Part shown: positions 16,589-25,826 of the stretch, piece by piece
Position numbering within the stretch: the stretch's first letter is position 1
How the letters are laid out: each line of letters begins with the position of its first letter
Assembly: GCF_026241895.1 (NCBI RefSeq)
Contig: NZ_JAPJIV010000029.1
Span: 1-64,000 of the forward strand
Length of the DNA: 64,000 bases
Reading direction: 5' to 3'
Source: Pseudomonas sp. RIT-562
Lineage (GTDB): Bacteria > Pseudomonadota > Gammaproteobacteria > Pseudomonadales > Pseudomonadaceae
The notes under the pieces: generated by a model
The model's input: only the letters and a program-made list of their open reading frames with translations
What the model was told of the DNA's origin: nothing
Databases searched by the model: none
Program-made: the position numbers and the translations under genes

Positions 16589-16726
16589 CGTGTGCTCTCC
16601 TTGGTAGTAAAAGGGTCCAGACGCAAAAGCCTAGACCAAGGTTGCACGCTGCGGTTCAAACCCGACCAATGACGCCGCTTCCCGCCAGGGGCTAGAATCG
16701 GCCCCTTCCTGCGCCCTGGAGCGAAG

Positions 16727-17614
16727 ATGGACATCAAGCAGCTGAAATTCCTCATCGCACTCGACGAAACTCGACATTTCGGCCAGGCCGCCGCGCGCTG
16801 CCACATCACCCAACCGACCTTGTCGATGCGTTTGCGCAGCCTTGAAGAAGAGCTCGAATTACCCTTGGTCAACCGCGGCCAACGATTCGAAGGTTTTACC
16901 GCTCCGGGCGAGCGAGTGCTGGCGTGGGCGCGCACAGTACTGGCGGCCTACGACGGACTGCAGGCCGAGGCGGCGGCCTGCCGCGGCAACCTGGTCGGCA
17001 CCCTGCGCCTGGGGGTGGTGCCGTTGTCGAGTTTCGATCCATTGCCACTGATGCAGCGCCTGCATGCCGAACACCCGAATCTGCGCTTCGAGTTGTCGGC
17101 CCTCAGCTCCGAGCAAATCCTTGAACAACTGGCAAACAATCGCCTGGACCTCGGCGTGTCTTACCTTGAACGCCTCGACGGTGAACGCTTCGACTCCCTG
17201 GCCTTCAGCGAAACCCGCATGGGCCTGCTCTATGATCAGCGCTTCTACAATTTCGGCGAGGCACCGCTGAGTTGGGAGTCGTTGGTCGAACTGCCCCTGG
17301 GCATGCTCACCAGTGGCATGCACTTTCGCCAGTCCATCGACCACAATTTCCACAGTCGCGGCCTGAGCCCGCGACCTCTGCTGCAGACCGACGCCGTTCA
17401 TCAACTGTTACAAGCTGTGCACGGTGGTTTGTGTTGCGCCGTGATGCCGCTGGACGGCGGCCTGGAAAACCTCACTGACCATTTGCGCCTGCAACCCATT
17501 GAAAACGCCCAGACTCTGGCGCGCCTGGGGTTGATCATGCGGCGTACCGCGCCTCGGTCGGCCCTGGCCGAAGCGTGTTTTGCGATCTATCAGAAATCAT
17601 CCAGCGACGCTTGA
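16727..17614 (+). CDS. LysR-family transcriptional regulator
   Basis: A 295-residue regulator with an N-terminal winged helix (MDIKQLKFLIALDETRHFGQ, then TQPTLSMRLRSLEEEL) and a type-2 periplasmic-binding-like effector domain. It precedes fdhD and the molybdenum oxidoreductase in the same direction with a 91-bp gap, so it may regulate them; this is inference from position only. Confidence 0.9.
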   Translation: MDIKQLKFLIALDETRHFGQAAARCHITQPTLSMRLRSLEEELELPLVNRGQRFEGFTAPGERVLAWARTVLAAYDGLQAEAAACRGNLVGTLRLGVVPLSSFDPLPLMQRLHAEHPNLRFELSALSSEQILEQLANNRLDLGVSYLERLDGERFDSLAFSETRMGLLYDQRFYNFGEAPLSWESLVELPLGMLTSGMHFRQSIDHNFHSRGLSPRPLLQTDAVHQLLQAVHGGLCCAVMPLDGGLENLTDHLRLQPIENAQTLARLGLIMRRTAPRSALAEACFAIYQKSSSDA

Positions 17615-17705
17615 TCGACGCCATCTATCGGTAGATCAGTAATAGCGATTAGACGCGACCGTTTGACGCGCCTAGGCTTAAAGCTGATCAAACCGTGGTG
17701 ATGCC

Positions 17706-18545
17706 ATGAACGCCAAGCGCCCAGCCTGCGCGGCGCCTGCCCTCGAAACGCCCGCGCCTGCTGCGAGTCAGACCTACAGCTATAGCAACCTCGATGAGTC
17801 CGGATCGGCCAATACCGAGCTGGCCGAGGAAGTCGCGCTGGCGATTGCCTACAACGGCATCAGCCAGGCCGTGATGCTGGTGACCCCTACCGACCTGGAA
17901 GACTTCATCGTCGGCTTCAGCCTCGGCAGCGGCATCATCAAGGACCCTGCCGACATCTACGACCTGCAGCTCAGCGGCTCGGGTTCGGCGCAGTACGCAC
18001 AAGTCACCATCGCCAACCGCGCATTCTGGAACCTCAAGCAGCAACGCCGGCAACTGGCTGGAACCAGCGGTTGCGGGCTGTGCGGAGTGGAGGCGGTCGA
18101 GCAGGCACTGCCCGACCTGAAGGTATTACCAGGCGCCCCACTGCCTCCGGTTGCATGGCTAGACGGCCTGCGCCAGCGCATCGGCGCATTCCAGCCGCTT
18201 GGCCAACATTGCGGCGCGGTCCATGCAGCAGTGTTCATGAATGATCGGGGAGAGTTGCTGCTGGGCCGCGAAGACATTGGCCGGCATAACGCCCTCGACA
18301 AGCTGATTGGCGGACTGATTCGCCAGAACATCCCGATCGGCGCAGGACTGGCGATAGTCACCAGCCGTTGCAGCCTCGAATTGATCCAGAAAGTGTTGCG
18401 CGCAGGTATCCAGACCCTGGTCAGCCTGTCCTCGCCTACGGGCCTTGCCGTGCAGTGGGCGCGCCGCCACAACCTCAATCTCATCCACCTGCCGCAGAAA
18501 AGTGCGCCGCGGGTCTACAGCCCTGCGATGGAGAACCTAGCGTGA
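17706..18545 (+). CDS. fdhD: Formate dehydrogenase accessory sulfurtransferase FdhD
   Basis: Transfers sulfur from a cysteine desulfurase to the molybdenum cofactor, needed for activity of formate-dehydrogenase-type enzymes. 279 residues; the sulfur-carrying CxxC is in TSGCGLCGVEAVEQ, and the family strand RHNALDKLIGG is present. Its TGA overlaps the GTG start of the next gene, showing translational coupling with its probable client oxidoreductase. Confidence 0.94.
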   Translation: MNAKRPACAAPALETPAPAASQTYSYSNLDESGSANTELAEEVALAIAYNGISQAVMLVTPTDLEDFIVGFSLGSGIIKDPADIYDLQLSGSGSAQYAQVTIANRAFWNLKQQRRQLAGTSGCGLCGVEAVEQALPDLKVLPGAPLPPVAWLDGLRQRIGAFQPLGQHCGAVHAAVFMNDRGELLLGREDIGRHNALDKLIGGLIRQNIPIGAGLAIVTSRCSLELIQKVLRAGIQTLVSLSSPTGLAVQWARRHNLNLIHLPQKSAPRVYSPAMENLA

Positions 18546-20890
18546 GCCAACATCATCAAGCCGACCAGAAACCCGTCCCCCGCTACAAGCCTTACAAAGG
18601 CCCGGCCGGTGGCTGGGGCGCGCTGATCAGTGTGGCCCAGGCGTGGCTGACCAGCGACAACGCGCTGAAGAACCTGCGCATGATGCTCAAGACCAACCAA
18701 AACGGTGGATTCGATTGCCCAGGTTGCGCCTGGGGCGATTCGCCAGAAAGCGGCATGGTGAAGTTCTGCGAGAACGGCGCCAAGGCGGTGAACTGGGAAG
18801 CGACCAAACGCCGGGTGGATGCCGGCTTCTTCGCCAAGCACAGCGTCAGTTCGCTGCTGGAGCAGAGCGACTACTGGCTGGAGTATCAAGGCCGCCTGAC
18901 CGAACCGATGAGCTACAACGCCGAAACCGATCGCTACCAGCCCATTAGCTGGGAAGCTGCGTTCGCCCTGATCGGCAAACATCTACAGGGCCTGTCGACC
19001 CCGGATCAAGCCGAGTTCTATACCTCGGGCCGCGCCAGCAACGAGGCCGCCTACCTGTATCAATTGTTCGTGCGCGCCTATGGCACCAATAACTTCCCAG
19101 ATTGTTCGAACATGTGCCACGAGGCCAGTGGCGTGGCGTTGGCACAGAGTGTCGGCGTGGGTAAAGGCACGGTGACTTTCGACGATTTCGAACACGCCGA
19201 TGCGATATTCGTCTGGGGCCAGAACCCTGGCACCAACCATCCGCGGATGCTTGAGCCGTTGCGTGAAGCGGTCAAGCGCGGCGCCCAGGTGGTGTGCGTC
19301 AACCCATTAAAAGAGCGCGGGCTGGAACGCTTCCAGCACCCGCAACACCCGATCGAAATGCTCACCAATGGCGACAAGCCGACCAACACCGCGTACTTCC
19401 GTCCGGCACTCGGTGGCGACATGGCCTTGCTGCGCGGCATGGCCAAATTCCTCCTGCAGTGGGAGCGTGACGCGCAGAAGAGTGGCGGGCCAGCGGTGTT
19501 CGACCACGACTTCCTGAATGAACACAGCGTCAACGTGCTGGAATATCTCGGCGCCATCGACGACACCCCATGGGAGCAGATCGTCGAGCAATCCGGCCTC
19601 GCGCTGGTAGAGATCGAGCAAGCGGCGCGCATGTACGCTTCGGGCAAGAACGTCATCATGTGCTGGGCGATGGGCATTACCCAGCACCGTCACTCGGTGC
19701 CGACTATCCAGGAAATCGCCAACCTGATGCTGCTGCGCGGCAACATCGGCCGCCCAGGCGCAGGCCTGTGCCCGGTGCGCGGCCACAGCAACGTGCAAGG
19801 CGACCGGACCATGGGCATCAACGAACGTCCGCCGGTGACGTTCCTCGACTCCCTCGAGCGCCGCTTCCAATTCAAGGTGCCGCGCGAGAACGGCCACAAC
19901 GTGGTCGAGGCGATCCACGCGATGGCCGAAGGTCGCGCCAAGGTCTTCATCGGCCTGGGCGGCAACTTTGCCCAGGCGACGCCGGACAGCCCGCGTACTT
20001 TCAAGGCCCTGAGCAACTGCGACCTGACTGTGCAGATCAGCACCAAGCTCAACCGCAGCCATCTGGCGCACGGCAAGGAAGCACTGATCCTGCCGTGCCT
20101 GGGTCGCACCGATATCGATATCCAGACTGAAGGCCCGCAGGCGGTCACTGTTGAAGATTCGTTCAGCATGGTCCACGCCTCCAACGGCCAGCTGCAACCG
20201 TTGTCGAACCAGATGCGCTCGGAGCCATCGATTATCGCTGGTATCGCCGCCGCTACCTTGGGCAGCCAGCCGGTGGACTGGAACTGGCTGGTGGCCGACT
20301 ACGACCGCATTCGCGACCTGATCGCCGACACTATCCCAGGCTTCAAGGACTTCAACGAAAAAGTGAAGAATCCGGGCGGTTTCTACTTGGGCAACAGCGC
20401 CGGTGCGCGTAAATGGAATACTCCGTCGGGCCGGGCCAACTTCCGACCGAATATCCTGCCCAAGGACCTGGTCCACGAACGCACCCGCGCCACAGGCGTG
20501 TTGCCAGACCTGATCATGCAGTCGATGCGGTCCCACGATCAGTACAACACCACGATCTACGGGCTTGATGACCGGTATCGCGGGGTCAAGGGCCAGCGTG
20601 ACGTGCTGTTCGTCAACGAAGCGGACATCATCCGCCTGGGCTTCAAGCCAGGGCAGAAAGCTGACATTGTGTCGATCTGGGACGATGGGCGTGAGCGTCG
20701 GGTGAAGGGCTTTACGCTGCTGGCGTTTGATATTCCGGCGGGGCAGGCAGCCGCTTATTATCCAGAGGTGAATCCACTGGTGCCGTTGGAGAGCACCGGG
20801 GATGGCAGTCACACTCCGACTTCGAAGTTCGTGGCGATTCGGTTGGAAGCGGCGAGCGATACCGGCTTGATCATGGCCAAGTCTGCGTAG
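18542..20890 (+). CDS. FdhF/YdeP-family molybdopterin oxidoreductase
   Basis: A 782-residue molybdenum enzyme of the YdeP branch of the formate-dehydrogenase alpha family. It carries the N-terminal GGFDCPGCAWGD, the cofactor-domain motifs SGRASNEAAYLYQLFVR, DCSNMCHEASG and VWGQNPGTNHPR, and a C-terminal MGD-binding domain (SMRSHDQYNTTIYGLDDRYR). YdeP in E. coli is linked to acid resistance; the reaction is not established. I chose the GTG at 18542 because it overlaps the fdhD stop in a GTGA junction; the longer frame only runs back inside fdhD. No beta or gamma subunit genes follow. Confidence 0.88.
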   Translation: MSQHHQADQKPVPRYKPYKGPAGGWGALISVAQAWLTSDNALKNLRMMLKTNQNGGFDCPGCAWGDSPESGMVKFCENGAKAVNWEATKRRVDAGFFAKHSVSSLLEQSDYWLEYQGRLTEPMSYNAETDRYQPISWEAAFALIGKHLQGLSTPDQAEFYTSGRASNEAAYLYQLFVRAYGTNNFPDCSNMCHEASGVALAQSVGVGKGTVTFDDFEHADAIFVWGQNPGTNHPRMLEPLREAVKRGAQVVCVNPLKERGLERFQHPQHPIEMLTNGDKPTNTAYFRPALGGDMALLRGMAKFLLQWERDAQKSGGPAVFDHDFLNEHSVNVLEYLGAIDDTPWEQIVEQSGLALVEIEQAARMYASGKNVIMCWAMGITQHRHSVPTIQEIANLMLLRGNIGRPGAGLCPVRGHSNVQGDRTMGINERPPVTFLDSLERRFQFKVPRENGHNVVEAIHAMAEGRAKVFIGLGGNFAQATPDSPRTFKALSNCDLTVQISTKLNRSHLAHGKEALILPCLGRTDIDIQTEGPQAVTVEDSFSMVHASNGQLQPLSNQMRSEPSIIAGIAAATLGSQPVDWNWLVADYDRIRDLIADTIPGFKDFNEKVKNPGGFYLGNSAGARKWNTPSGRANFRPNILPKDLVHERTRATGVLPDLIMQSMRSHDQYNTTIYGLDDRYRGVKGQRDVLFVNEADIIRLGFKPGQKADIVSIWDDGRERRVKGFTLLAFDIPAGQAAAYYPEVNPLVPLESTGDGSHTPTSKFVAIRLEAASDTGLIMAKSA

Positions 20891-20906
20891 CCGTCGTCGA
20901 CACGCC

Positions 20907-21010
20907 TGACGCCATCGCGGGCAAGCCTTGCTCCCACAGTTTCATGCGTTCAGACGATTTTTGCGCAATGCAGGGCCTTGTGGGAGCAAGGCTTGCCCGC
21001 GATGGCGTCA
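20907..21010. repeat. REP pair, GTGGGAGCAAGGCTTGCCCG type
   Basis: Two matching arms of about 32 bp (20907-20938 and 20979-21010) are inverted around a 40-bp loop, just after the molybdenum oxidoreductase stop codon. The whole 20891-21238 gap (348 bp) holds this pair, the terminator below and the promoter region of the next gene. Confidence 0.85.
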
Positions 21011-21050
21011 GAACGGCCAAGCCCATCTCGGACACTTTCCAATCACCCAC

Positions 21051-21081
21051 AAAAAAGGCCGTTTCGGTGAAGAAACGGCCT
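21051..21081 (-). terminator. Terminator hairpin after the oxidoreductase gene
   Basis: AGGCCGTTTC (21056-21065) pairs with GAAACGGCCT (21072-21081). The T-run is on the minus-strand side, and the plus side has only TGTCTTA. No minus-strand gene feeds into it, so it may still serve the upstream plus-strand operon. Confidence 0.55.
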
Positions 21082-21238
21082 GTCTTAAGTAGATAAAGAC
21101 CAGCGAAAAAGCATTAAGTTCCGCCCAAAAAACAGTAACTTACGCAATTGTGTACAAGTCGTGTCACTCGTCGGATTTCGATTGTCACCACCACCTCCCA
21201 GCCTCAGGATCGCGCCGTCATCCCCTTGAGGTTCCTCT

Positions 21239-21724
21239 ATGAAGTTCTCCTCGATTCTCTTGTTGTCCCTTGGCCTGGTCAGTGGCTTCGCTTCTGCCGG
21301 AGGCACCACCGAAGCAGGTGTGGGCGGCGCATTGGGCGGGGTTTTGGGCTCGGTCGTCGGTCAATCGTTAGGCGGCAATACAGGTTCAACCATTGGCGCG
21401 GCCCTTGGCGGCGCGGGTGGTAGTGCAGTCGGCGCAGACAAACGCAGCCGTGGCGAAGCGGCCATCGGTGGTGCGCTGGGCGCAGCCGGCGGTAACGTGG
21501 TCGGCCGCAGCATGGGCGGCACCACAGGCAGCCTGATCGGCTCCGCAGCTGGCGGTGGCGCCGGCGGCGCACTCGGCAACTACATGGGCAACAAAAGTGA
21601 TGAGGACGATGATCGTCGCTCCCATCGCAGTGGCCGTGATGATCGTCGCTACTACCGCGATGGCCATCCAGGTCGTGGTCATGCCTACGGCCACCGCAAG
21701 CACAAACATCGCTATCGCGACTGA
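21239..21724 (+). CDS. Glycine-zipper exported protein
   Basis: A 161-residue protein with a Sec signal peptide (residues 1-20, ending ASA) and a long glycine/alanine zipper (about 22-120) built of repeated GG-A-GG blocks such as GGALGGVLGSVVGQSLGG. It has a basic, histidine-rich tail (RRYYRDGHPGRGHAYGHRKH). Glycine-zipper proteins usually embed in or line membranes in the envelope. The start has GAGG 8 bp upstream and a terminator follows directly. No specific function can be assigned. Confidence 0.82.
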   Translation: MKFSSILLLSLGLVSGFASAGGTTEAGVGGALGGVLGSVVGQSLGGNTGSTIGAALGGAGGSAVGADKRSRGEAAIGGALGAAGGNVVGRSMGGTTGSLIGSAAGGGAGGALGNYMGNKSDEDDDRRSHRSGRDDRRYYRDGHPGRGHAYGHRKHKHRYRD

Positions 21725-21750
21725 GGCAGCGCCTCGGTTACCGCTAGAAC

Positions 21751-21785
21751 AAAAAAATCGCAGCCCTTGGGCTGCGATTTTTTTT
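21751..21785. terminator. Bidirectional terminator
   Basis: AAATCGCAGCC pairs with GGCTGCGATTT (21755-21765/21770-21780), with a long A-run before and a T-run after. It lies between the convergent ends of the glycine-zipper gene and the thioesterase gene and serves both. Confidence 0.88.
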
Positions 21786-21790
21786 GCCGG

Positions 21791-22210
21791 TCAAACCACC
21801 AACCGCTCAAGCGCCTCGCGCAACCCGCCAGGAATCGCCACCGGCTGATTCGACCCTCGATCCACAAACACATGCACGAAGCGCCCCGCCGCACAGGCCT
21901 CGTCTTCACCGGCCTTGAATACCGCCAGTTCGTATTGCACCGAACTGGTCCCCAGCTTGCCCACGCGAAGGCCGATTTCGATGCGGTCCGGGAAAGCAAT
22001 CGAAGCAAAATAATCACAGGCTGAACTCACCACAAAACCCACTACCTCACCGTCATGGATATCCAGGCCGCCGACTTCGATCAGGTAGGTATTCACCGCC
22101 GTATCGAAGAAGCTGTAGTAAGTCACGTTGTTGACGTGACCGTAGGCATCGTTGTCATGCCAGCGGGTGGTGATGGGCTGGAAATGCGGGTAGTCGCAGC
22201 GCTGGTGCAT
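21791..22210 (-). CDS. 4HBT-family acyl-CoA thioesterase
   Basis: A 139-residue hotdog thioesterase of the YbgC/FadM type, with the catalytic stretch TTRWHDNDAYGHVNNVTYY near the N-terminus. It would release free acids from acyl-CoA. I chose the ATG at 22208-22210 because AAGGA lies 9 bp upstream; two earlier in-frame starts lack one. It follows the 3-hydroxyacyl-CoA dehydrogenase in the same direction with a REP-containing 90-bp gap, suggesting a shared acyl-CoA pathway. Confidence 0.88.
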   Translation of the reverse strand: MHQRCDYPHFQPITTRWHDNDAYGHVNNVTYYSFFDTAVNTYLIEVGGLDIHDGEVVGFVVSSACDYFASIAFPDRIEIGLRVGKLGTSSVQYELAVFKAGEDEACAAGRFVHVFVDRGSNQPVAIPGGLREALERLVV

Positions 22211-22251
22211 CTGAGTAGATTCCTTGAATTTGAGTTGCATCGGCAATCCAT

Positions 22252-22277
22252 TGTGGGAGCCAGCCTGCTGGCGATGA
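22252..22277. repeat. Single REP-like palindrome
   Basis: A solitary GTGGGAGCCAGCCTGCTGGCGATG element lies between two co-directional genes. Its inner GCCAGC/GCTGGC arms form a small hairpin. Confidence 0.55.
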
Positions 22278-22300
22278 CACCCGCAGGGGCACGGCAATAG

Positions 22301-23527
22301 TCACCTGTCAGCAAACCCCTTGCCGGTCGCCGCCAACTCCCCGATTAACCGAGCCGGATTCCAATGATCGCCTTGGCGGGTTTCCAATGCCAATAGCCGC
22401 TGATGAATATCCGCCAGCCCCTGCTGATCCGCCCAGGCCATCGGACCGCCCTTGTCCGCAGGGAAGCCGTAGCCGTTGAGGTAGACCAGGTCGATGTCAC
22501 GGGCCGATTCGGCAATGCCTTCCTGGAGAATTTTCGCACCTTCATTCACCAGTGCCAGCAGGCAGCGCTCCAGGATCTCCTCAGGCGAGATCTCCCGGCG
22601 TTGAAAGCCCAATCCTTCGCTGACCTCCAGCACCAGCGCATCGACCTCTACGTCGTGCTCAGCCTGACGACTGCCCGCTTCATAGTGATAGTAACCATTG
22701 CCGCTCTTCTGGCCGAAGCGACCCAATTCACACAAGCGGTTATCGACCTGTACCTCCGGCGCATCCTGGCCAACGCCGGCCAGCTCCCTGGCGCGCCACC
22801 CCAGATCGACGCCCACTACGTCGTACATGCGGAAGGGCCCCATGGCAAAACCAAAACCTTGCAGCGCCGCATCGACCTGATAGGGATATGCGCCTTCCAG
22901 CAACATCTTGCGTGCTTCAAGCACGTAGGTATTGAGCATGCGATTACCGATGAAACCCTCGCAGTTGCCTGAAACTACGCTGACCTTGCCCATGCGTTGA
23001 CCCAGCGCCAGCGCAGCTTCCAGAACCGCCGGTGCGGTGTGCGCGCCGCGGACGATTTCGAGCAACTTCATGATGTGCGCCGGGCTGAAGAAATGCAGGC
23101 CCAGTACCTGCTCGGGGCGGCCAGTGACCGCAGCGATGGCGTCGATATCCAGCGCTGAAGTGTTACTTGCCAGAATCGCTTCCGGCTTGAGCAGAGCGTC
23201 CAGCTCGCGGAAGATCTTCTGCTTGAGTTCGAGGTTCTCGTATACCGCTTCAATCACCAGATCCACATCCGCGATGGCCGCATAATCGGCAGCCGTCGTC
23301 ACCCGCGCAACGCGCGCATCCGCTTCAGCCTGATCGATACGGCCCTGGCGAACATTGTGCGCGCAGGTGTCAGCCACGCTGGCCAGGGCTTGCTCGAGCA
23401 TCTGCGGATTATTATCCACCCACTGCACTGGCACCCCGGCGTTCGCCAGGCACATCACAATGCCCCGGCCCATGGTGCCCGCGCCAATTACGGCGGCGCG
23501 CTGAATGTTGAACGGTGTCTGGCTCAT
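22301..23527 (-). CDS. 3-hydroxyacyl-CoA dehydrogenase
   Basis: A 408-residue NAD-dependent dehydrogenase that oxidises 3-hydroxyacyl-CoA to 3-oxoacyl-CoA. The Rossmann motif is AAVIGAGTMGRGIVMCLANAG, and the catalytic region is ASNTSALDID and GLHFFSPAHIMKLLEIVRG. Two C-terminal 3HCDH domains are seen (about 185-280 and 300-405). It equals the C-terminal half of FadB without the hydratase half. The start at MSQTPFNIQRAAVIG is chosen because it places the Rossmann fold at the usual distance. Confidence 0.9.
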   Translation of the reverse strand: MSQTPFNIQRAAVIGAGTMGRGIVMCLANAGVPVQWVDNNPQMLEQALASVADTCAHNVRQGRIDQAEADARVARVTTAADYAAIADVDLVIEAVYENLELKQKIFRELDALLKPEAILASNTSALDIDAIAAVTGRPEQVLGLHFFSPAHIMKLLEIVRGAHTAPAVLEAALALGQRMGKVSVVSGNCEGFIGNRMLNTYVLEARKMLLEGAYPYQVDAALQGFGFAMGPFRMYDVVGVDLGWRARELAGVGQDAPEVQVDNRLCELGRFGQKSGNGYYHYEAGSRQAEHDVEVDALVLEVSEGLGFQRREISPEEILERCLLALVNEGAKILQEGIAESARDIDLVYLNGYGFPADKGGPMAWADQQGLADIHQRLLALETRQGDHWNPARLIGELAATGKGFADR

Positions 23528-23634
23528 GGTTGTTCTCTTGTTGGCGATCCAAAGACAGCCCTCACCATAGTCAGCCATCGATCATTTTTGAAATTTATTC
23601 CTGTGATGGGGGACATTCAGCAGATGGATGCGCT

Positions 23635-25575
23635 TCAGCCAGCCGTTGGGAGGTGAGTTTCGACCCACCCGCGCACTTCGCCATACGGATACGCCTCCAG
23701 CACCGCGTACCCGGTAATGCCCCGCGCCTTGAGCTTGGTAAACAACGGCACGCTGATTCCGCACAGGAAACGTGTCACCCGCTCGGTGGTAGGAATGCTG
23801 CCGGTGTGTTGCTCGTGCTTGTGGATAAAATCACCGCACAACGCCGCGAAATTTTTATCCACCAGCGCCGGCAACGCTGGAGGCGCTGGCAGTCGCGTGA
23901 CCTGCCCGTGACACACTGAACAATGGCCGCACTGCCGTGGGGCGTTTTCATCCCCGAAGTACTCGGCCAACCGAAAACCCAGGCAGCGGTCGGTGGCAAA
24001 CAAGTCCAGCATCGCGTGAATCCGCGCGACCTCGGTTTGCTCATGCCGGGTGAAATACGAATGCAGCTCCGTGGCGAGTGCCTGGCTATCGAAGCCCGCG
24101 TCCAGGACGCTGTATACCTCGGTCATCTGCTTGCTTTCGAGCTCGATCCAGCCCTTCTCCTGGAAATAATCCAGTGCCTTGACCACACGATTACGCTCGG
24201 CCTGATACTGCTGGTAAAGCGCGTCAAAATTTACCGTAGCCCAGGATCGCGCACGTGAAGAGGTCTGAATGATCGCCGCCACGAAATCCCTGCGCTCGCC
24301 TTCGAAATGAGCCAGCAACTCTTCGGGCTCCTGCAAATACTTGAACCGATACTCGGCGTAGTAGGCGTAGCGCGGAGCGATGATCCGGCGCAGCTCCAGC
24401 TGCACCAGCAAAGTCTTGAGCGGCAGTTGCCGGATGTTGCTCTGGTCCGCCAGCGGGCCTAGCAGAAACTCCCATTGCCCATCGGGCGCGCAAAGTTTCA
24501 ACTCATCCAGCACATGGCGGATTCCATCCAGCTCCGGAGTGTCGCCGTAGACGAAGTTTTCCAGCACGTTGAGGCTGTCGCGATTGGCCAGTACCAGACA
24601 GTCCGAGGGTTGCCCGTCGCGCCCAGCCCGGCCGATCTCCTGACTGTAGTTCTCGATCGATTTGGGCAGGTCGAAATGCACCACGTTGCGAATGTCGCTC
24701 TTGTCGATACCCATCCCAAACGCGATGGTGGCGACGATGCAATTGGATTGCCCGCCCATGAAACGCTTCTGGATTCCTTCGCGCTTATCGTGGGCCAATC
24801 CCGCATGATAAGCCTCGGCCTGAATGCCGTTACGACCCAGGTGTTCGGCGATGTGCTCGGCAGTTTTCTGCAGGGTGACGTAGACAATGCTCGGTTGGCC
24901 CGGACGCTGGCTCATCCACTCCACCAAGCGCCGTCGCTTGTCCTGCCCAGGCACCGGCTCCACGAGCAAATTGAGATTGGGCCGGTAGAAACCTGTAGTC
25001 ACCACATCCCCTGGCGCGATGGCGAACTTGGCCTGCATATCCGCGATCACCTTAGGTGTTGCAGTCGCGGTCAGCAGCAGTGCCTGGGGGATATTGAACT
25101 GGCGTTGGTAGTCCGGAAGCTTGAGGTAATCGGGGCGAAAATTATGCCCCCACTCGGAAATACAGTGCGCTTCGTCCACTACCAGCAGCGAGATCGGCAC
25201 TTGCTGGAGGAAGTTGCGAAAACGCTCGTTCTTCAGCCGTTCCACGGAAACCATCAGGATCTTCAGCTCACCTGATTTTGCCCGAGCCATCACATCGGCA
25301 GCGGCGTCGCGGCTTTGCGCCGAGTCGATACTGCCTGCCGAGATCCCGTGACGCTGCAGGAAAGCCAGCTGGTCCTGCATCAGTGCCAGCAATGGCGAGA
25401 CCACCAGCGTCACATGCGGCAGCAATGTGGCCGGGAGCTGGTAGCACAACGACTTGCCCGATCCCGTAGGGAAAATCGCCGCCGCCGAGCGCCCGGCCAG
25501 CACTGCACTAATCGCAGCCTCCTGGCCTGGACGAAATTGTGGATAACCGAAAACCTGTTCCAGGGCGTTGTGCAT
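23635..25575 (-). CDS. recQ: RecQ-family ATP-dependent DNA helicase
   Basis: A 646-residue 3'-5' helicase. Motif I is FPTGSGKSLCYQLPA, the DEAH box is VVDEAHCISEWGHNFRPDY, motif III is LLTATAT, and motif VI is QEIGRAGRDGQPSDC. A zinc-binding region (CGHCSVCHG) follows far downstream near residue 570 instead of directly after the helicase core. I see no clear HRDC domain; the C-terminus (RVTRFLCGISVPLFTKLKARG) differs from classical RecQ. It belongs to the RecQ superfamily, but may be a Pseudomonas variant with a specialised role rather than the E. coli RecQ equivalent. Confidence 0.85.
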   Translation of the reverse strand: MHNALEQVFGYPQFRPGQEAAISAVLAGRSAAAIFPTGSGKSLCYQLPATLLPHVTLVVSPLLALMQDQLAFLQRHGISAGSIDSAQSRDAAADVMARAKSGELKILMVSVERLKNERFRNFLQQVPISLLVVDEAHCISEWGHNFRPDYLKLPDYQRQFNIPQALLLTATATPKVIADMQAKFAIAPGDVVTTGFYRPNLNLLVEPVPGQDKRRRLVEWMSQRPGQPSIVYVTLQKTAEHIAEHLGRNGIQAEAYHAGLAHDKREGIQKRFMGGQSNCIVATIAFGMGIDKSDIRNVVHFDLPKSIENYSQEIGRAGRDGQPSDCLVLANRDSLNVLENFVYGDTPELDGIRHVLDELKLCAPDGQWEFLLGPLADQSNIRQLPLKTLLVQLELRRIIAPRYAYYAEYRFKYLQEPEELLAHFEGERRDFVAAIIQTSSRARSWATVNFDALYQQYQAERNRVVKALDYFQEKGWIELESKQMTEVYSVLDAGFDSQALATELHSYFTRHEQTEVARIHAMLDLFATDRCLGFRLAEYFGDENAPRQCGHCSVCHGQVTRLPAPPALPALVDKNFAALCGDFIHKHEQHTGSIPTTERVTRFLCGISVPLFTKLKARGITGYAVLEAYPYGEVRGWVETHLPTAG

Positions 25576-25650
25576 AAGCTGTCACTCCGTTGACCGCTGG
25601 CGAAGCCCAAAGCCTAGCTGGCGATCGCCGCGAGTCGAGAAAAGGTCGGG

Positions 25651-25690
25651 GGTAAAAAGATACGGGATGATACCGCGTCCATCCCGTAAT
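25651..25690 (-). terminator. Orphan minus-strand terminator
   Basis: TACGGGATG (25661-25669) pairs with CATCCCGTA (25680-25688), followed on the minus strand by CTTTTTACC. No convincing minus-strand gene lies between this and the protease start at 25827. It may end a short RNA, or be left over from a lost gene. The rest of the 251-bp gap shows nothing else I can support. Confidence 0.6.
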
Positions 25691-25826
25691 CCTCGGCCAT
25701 AGCCTGAAACAAACAGAGCACTTTGCCCTCATTGCTGCTCGCGCATTCACCGGTAAGGTTGTTGTTCTCTCGCGAATCATCAGGGCAAGTCGTCCGTTGC
25801 GCGCGGTCACTTTTCAAGGAACGAAC

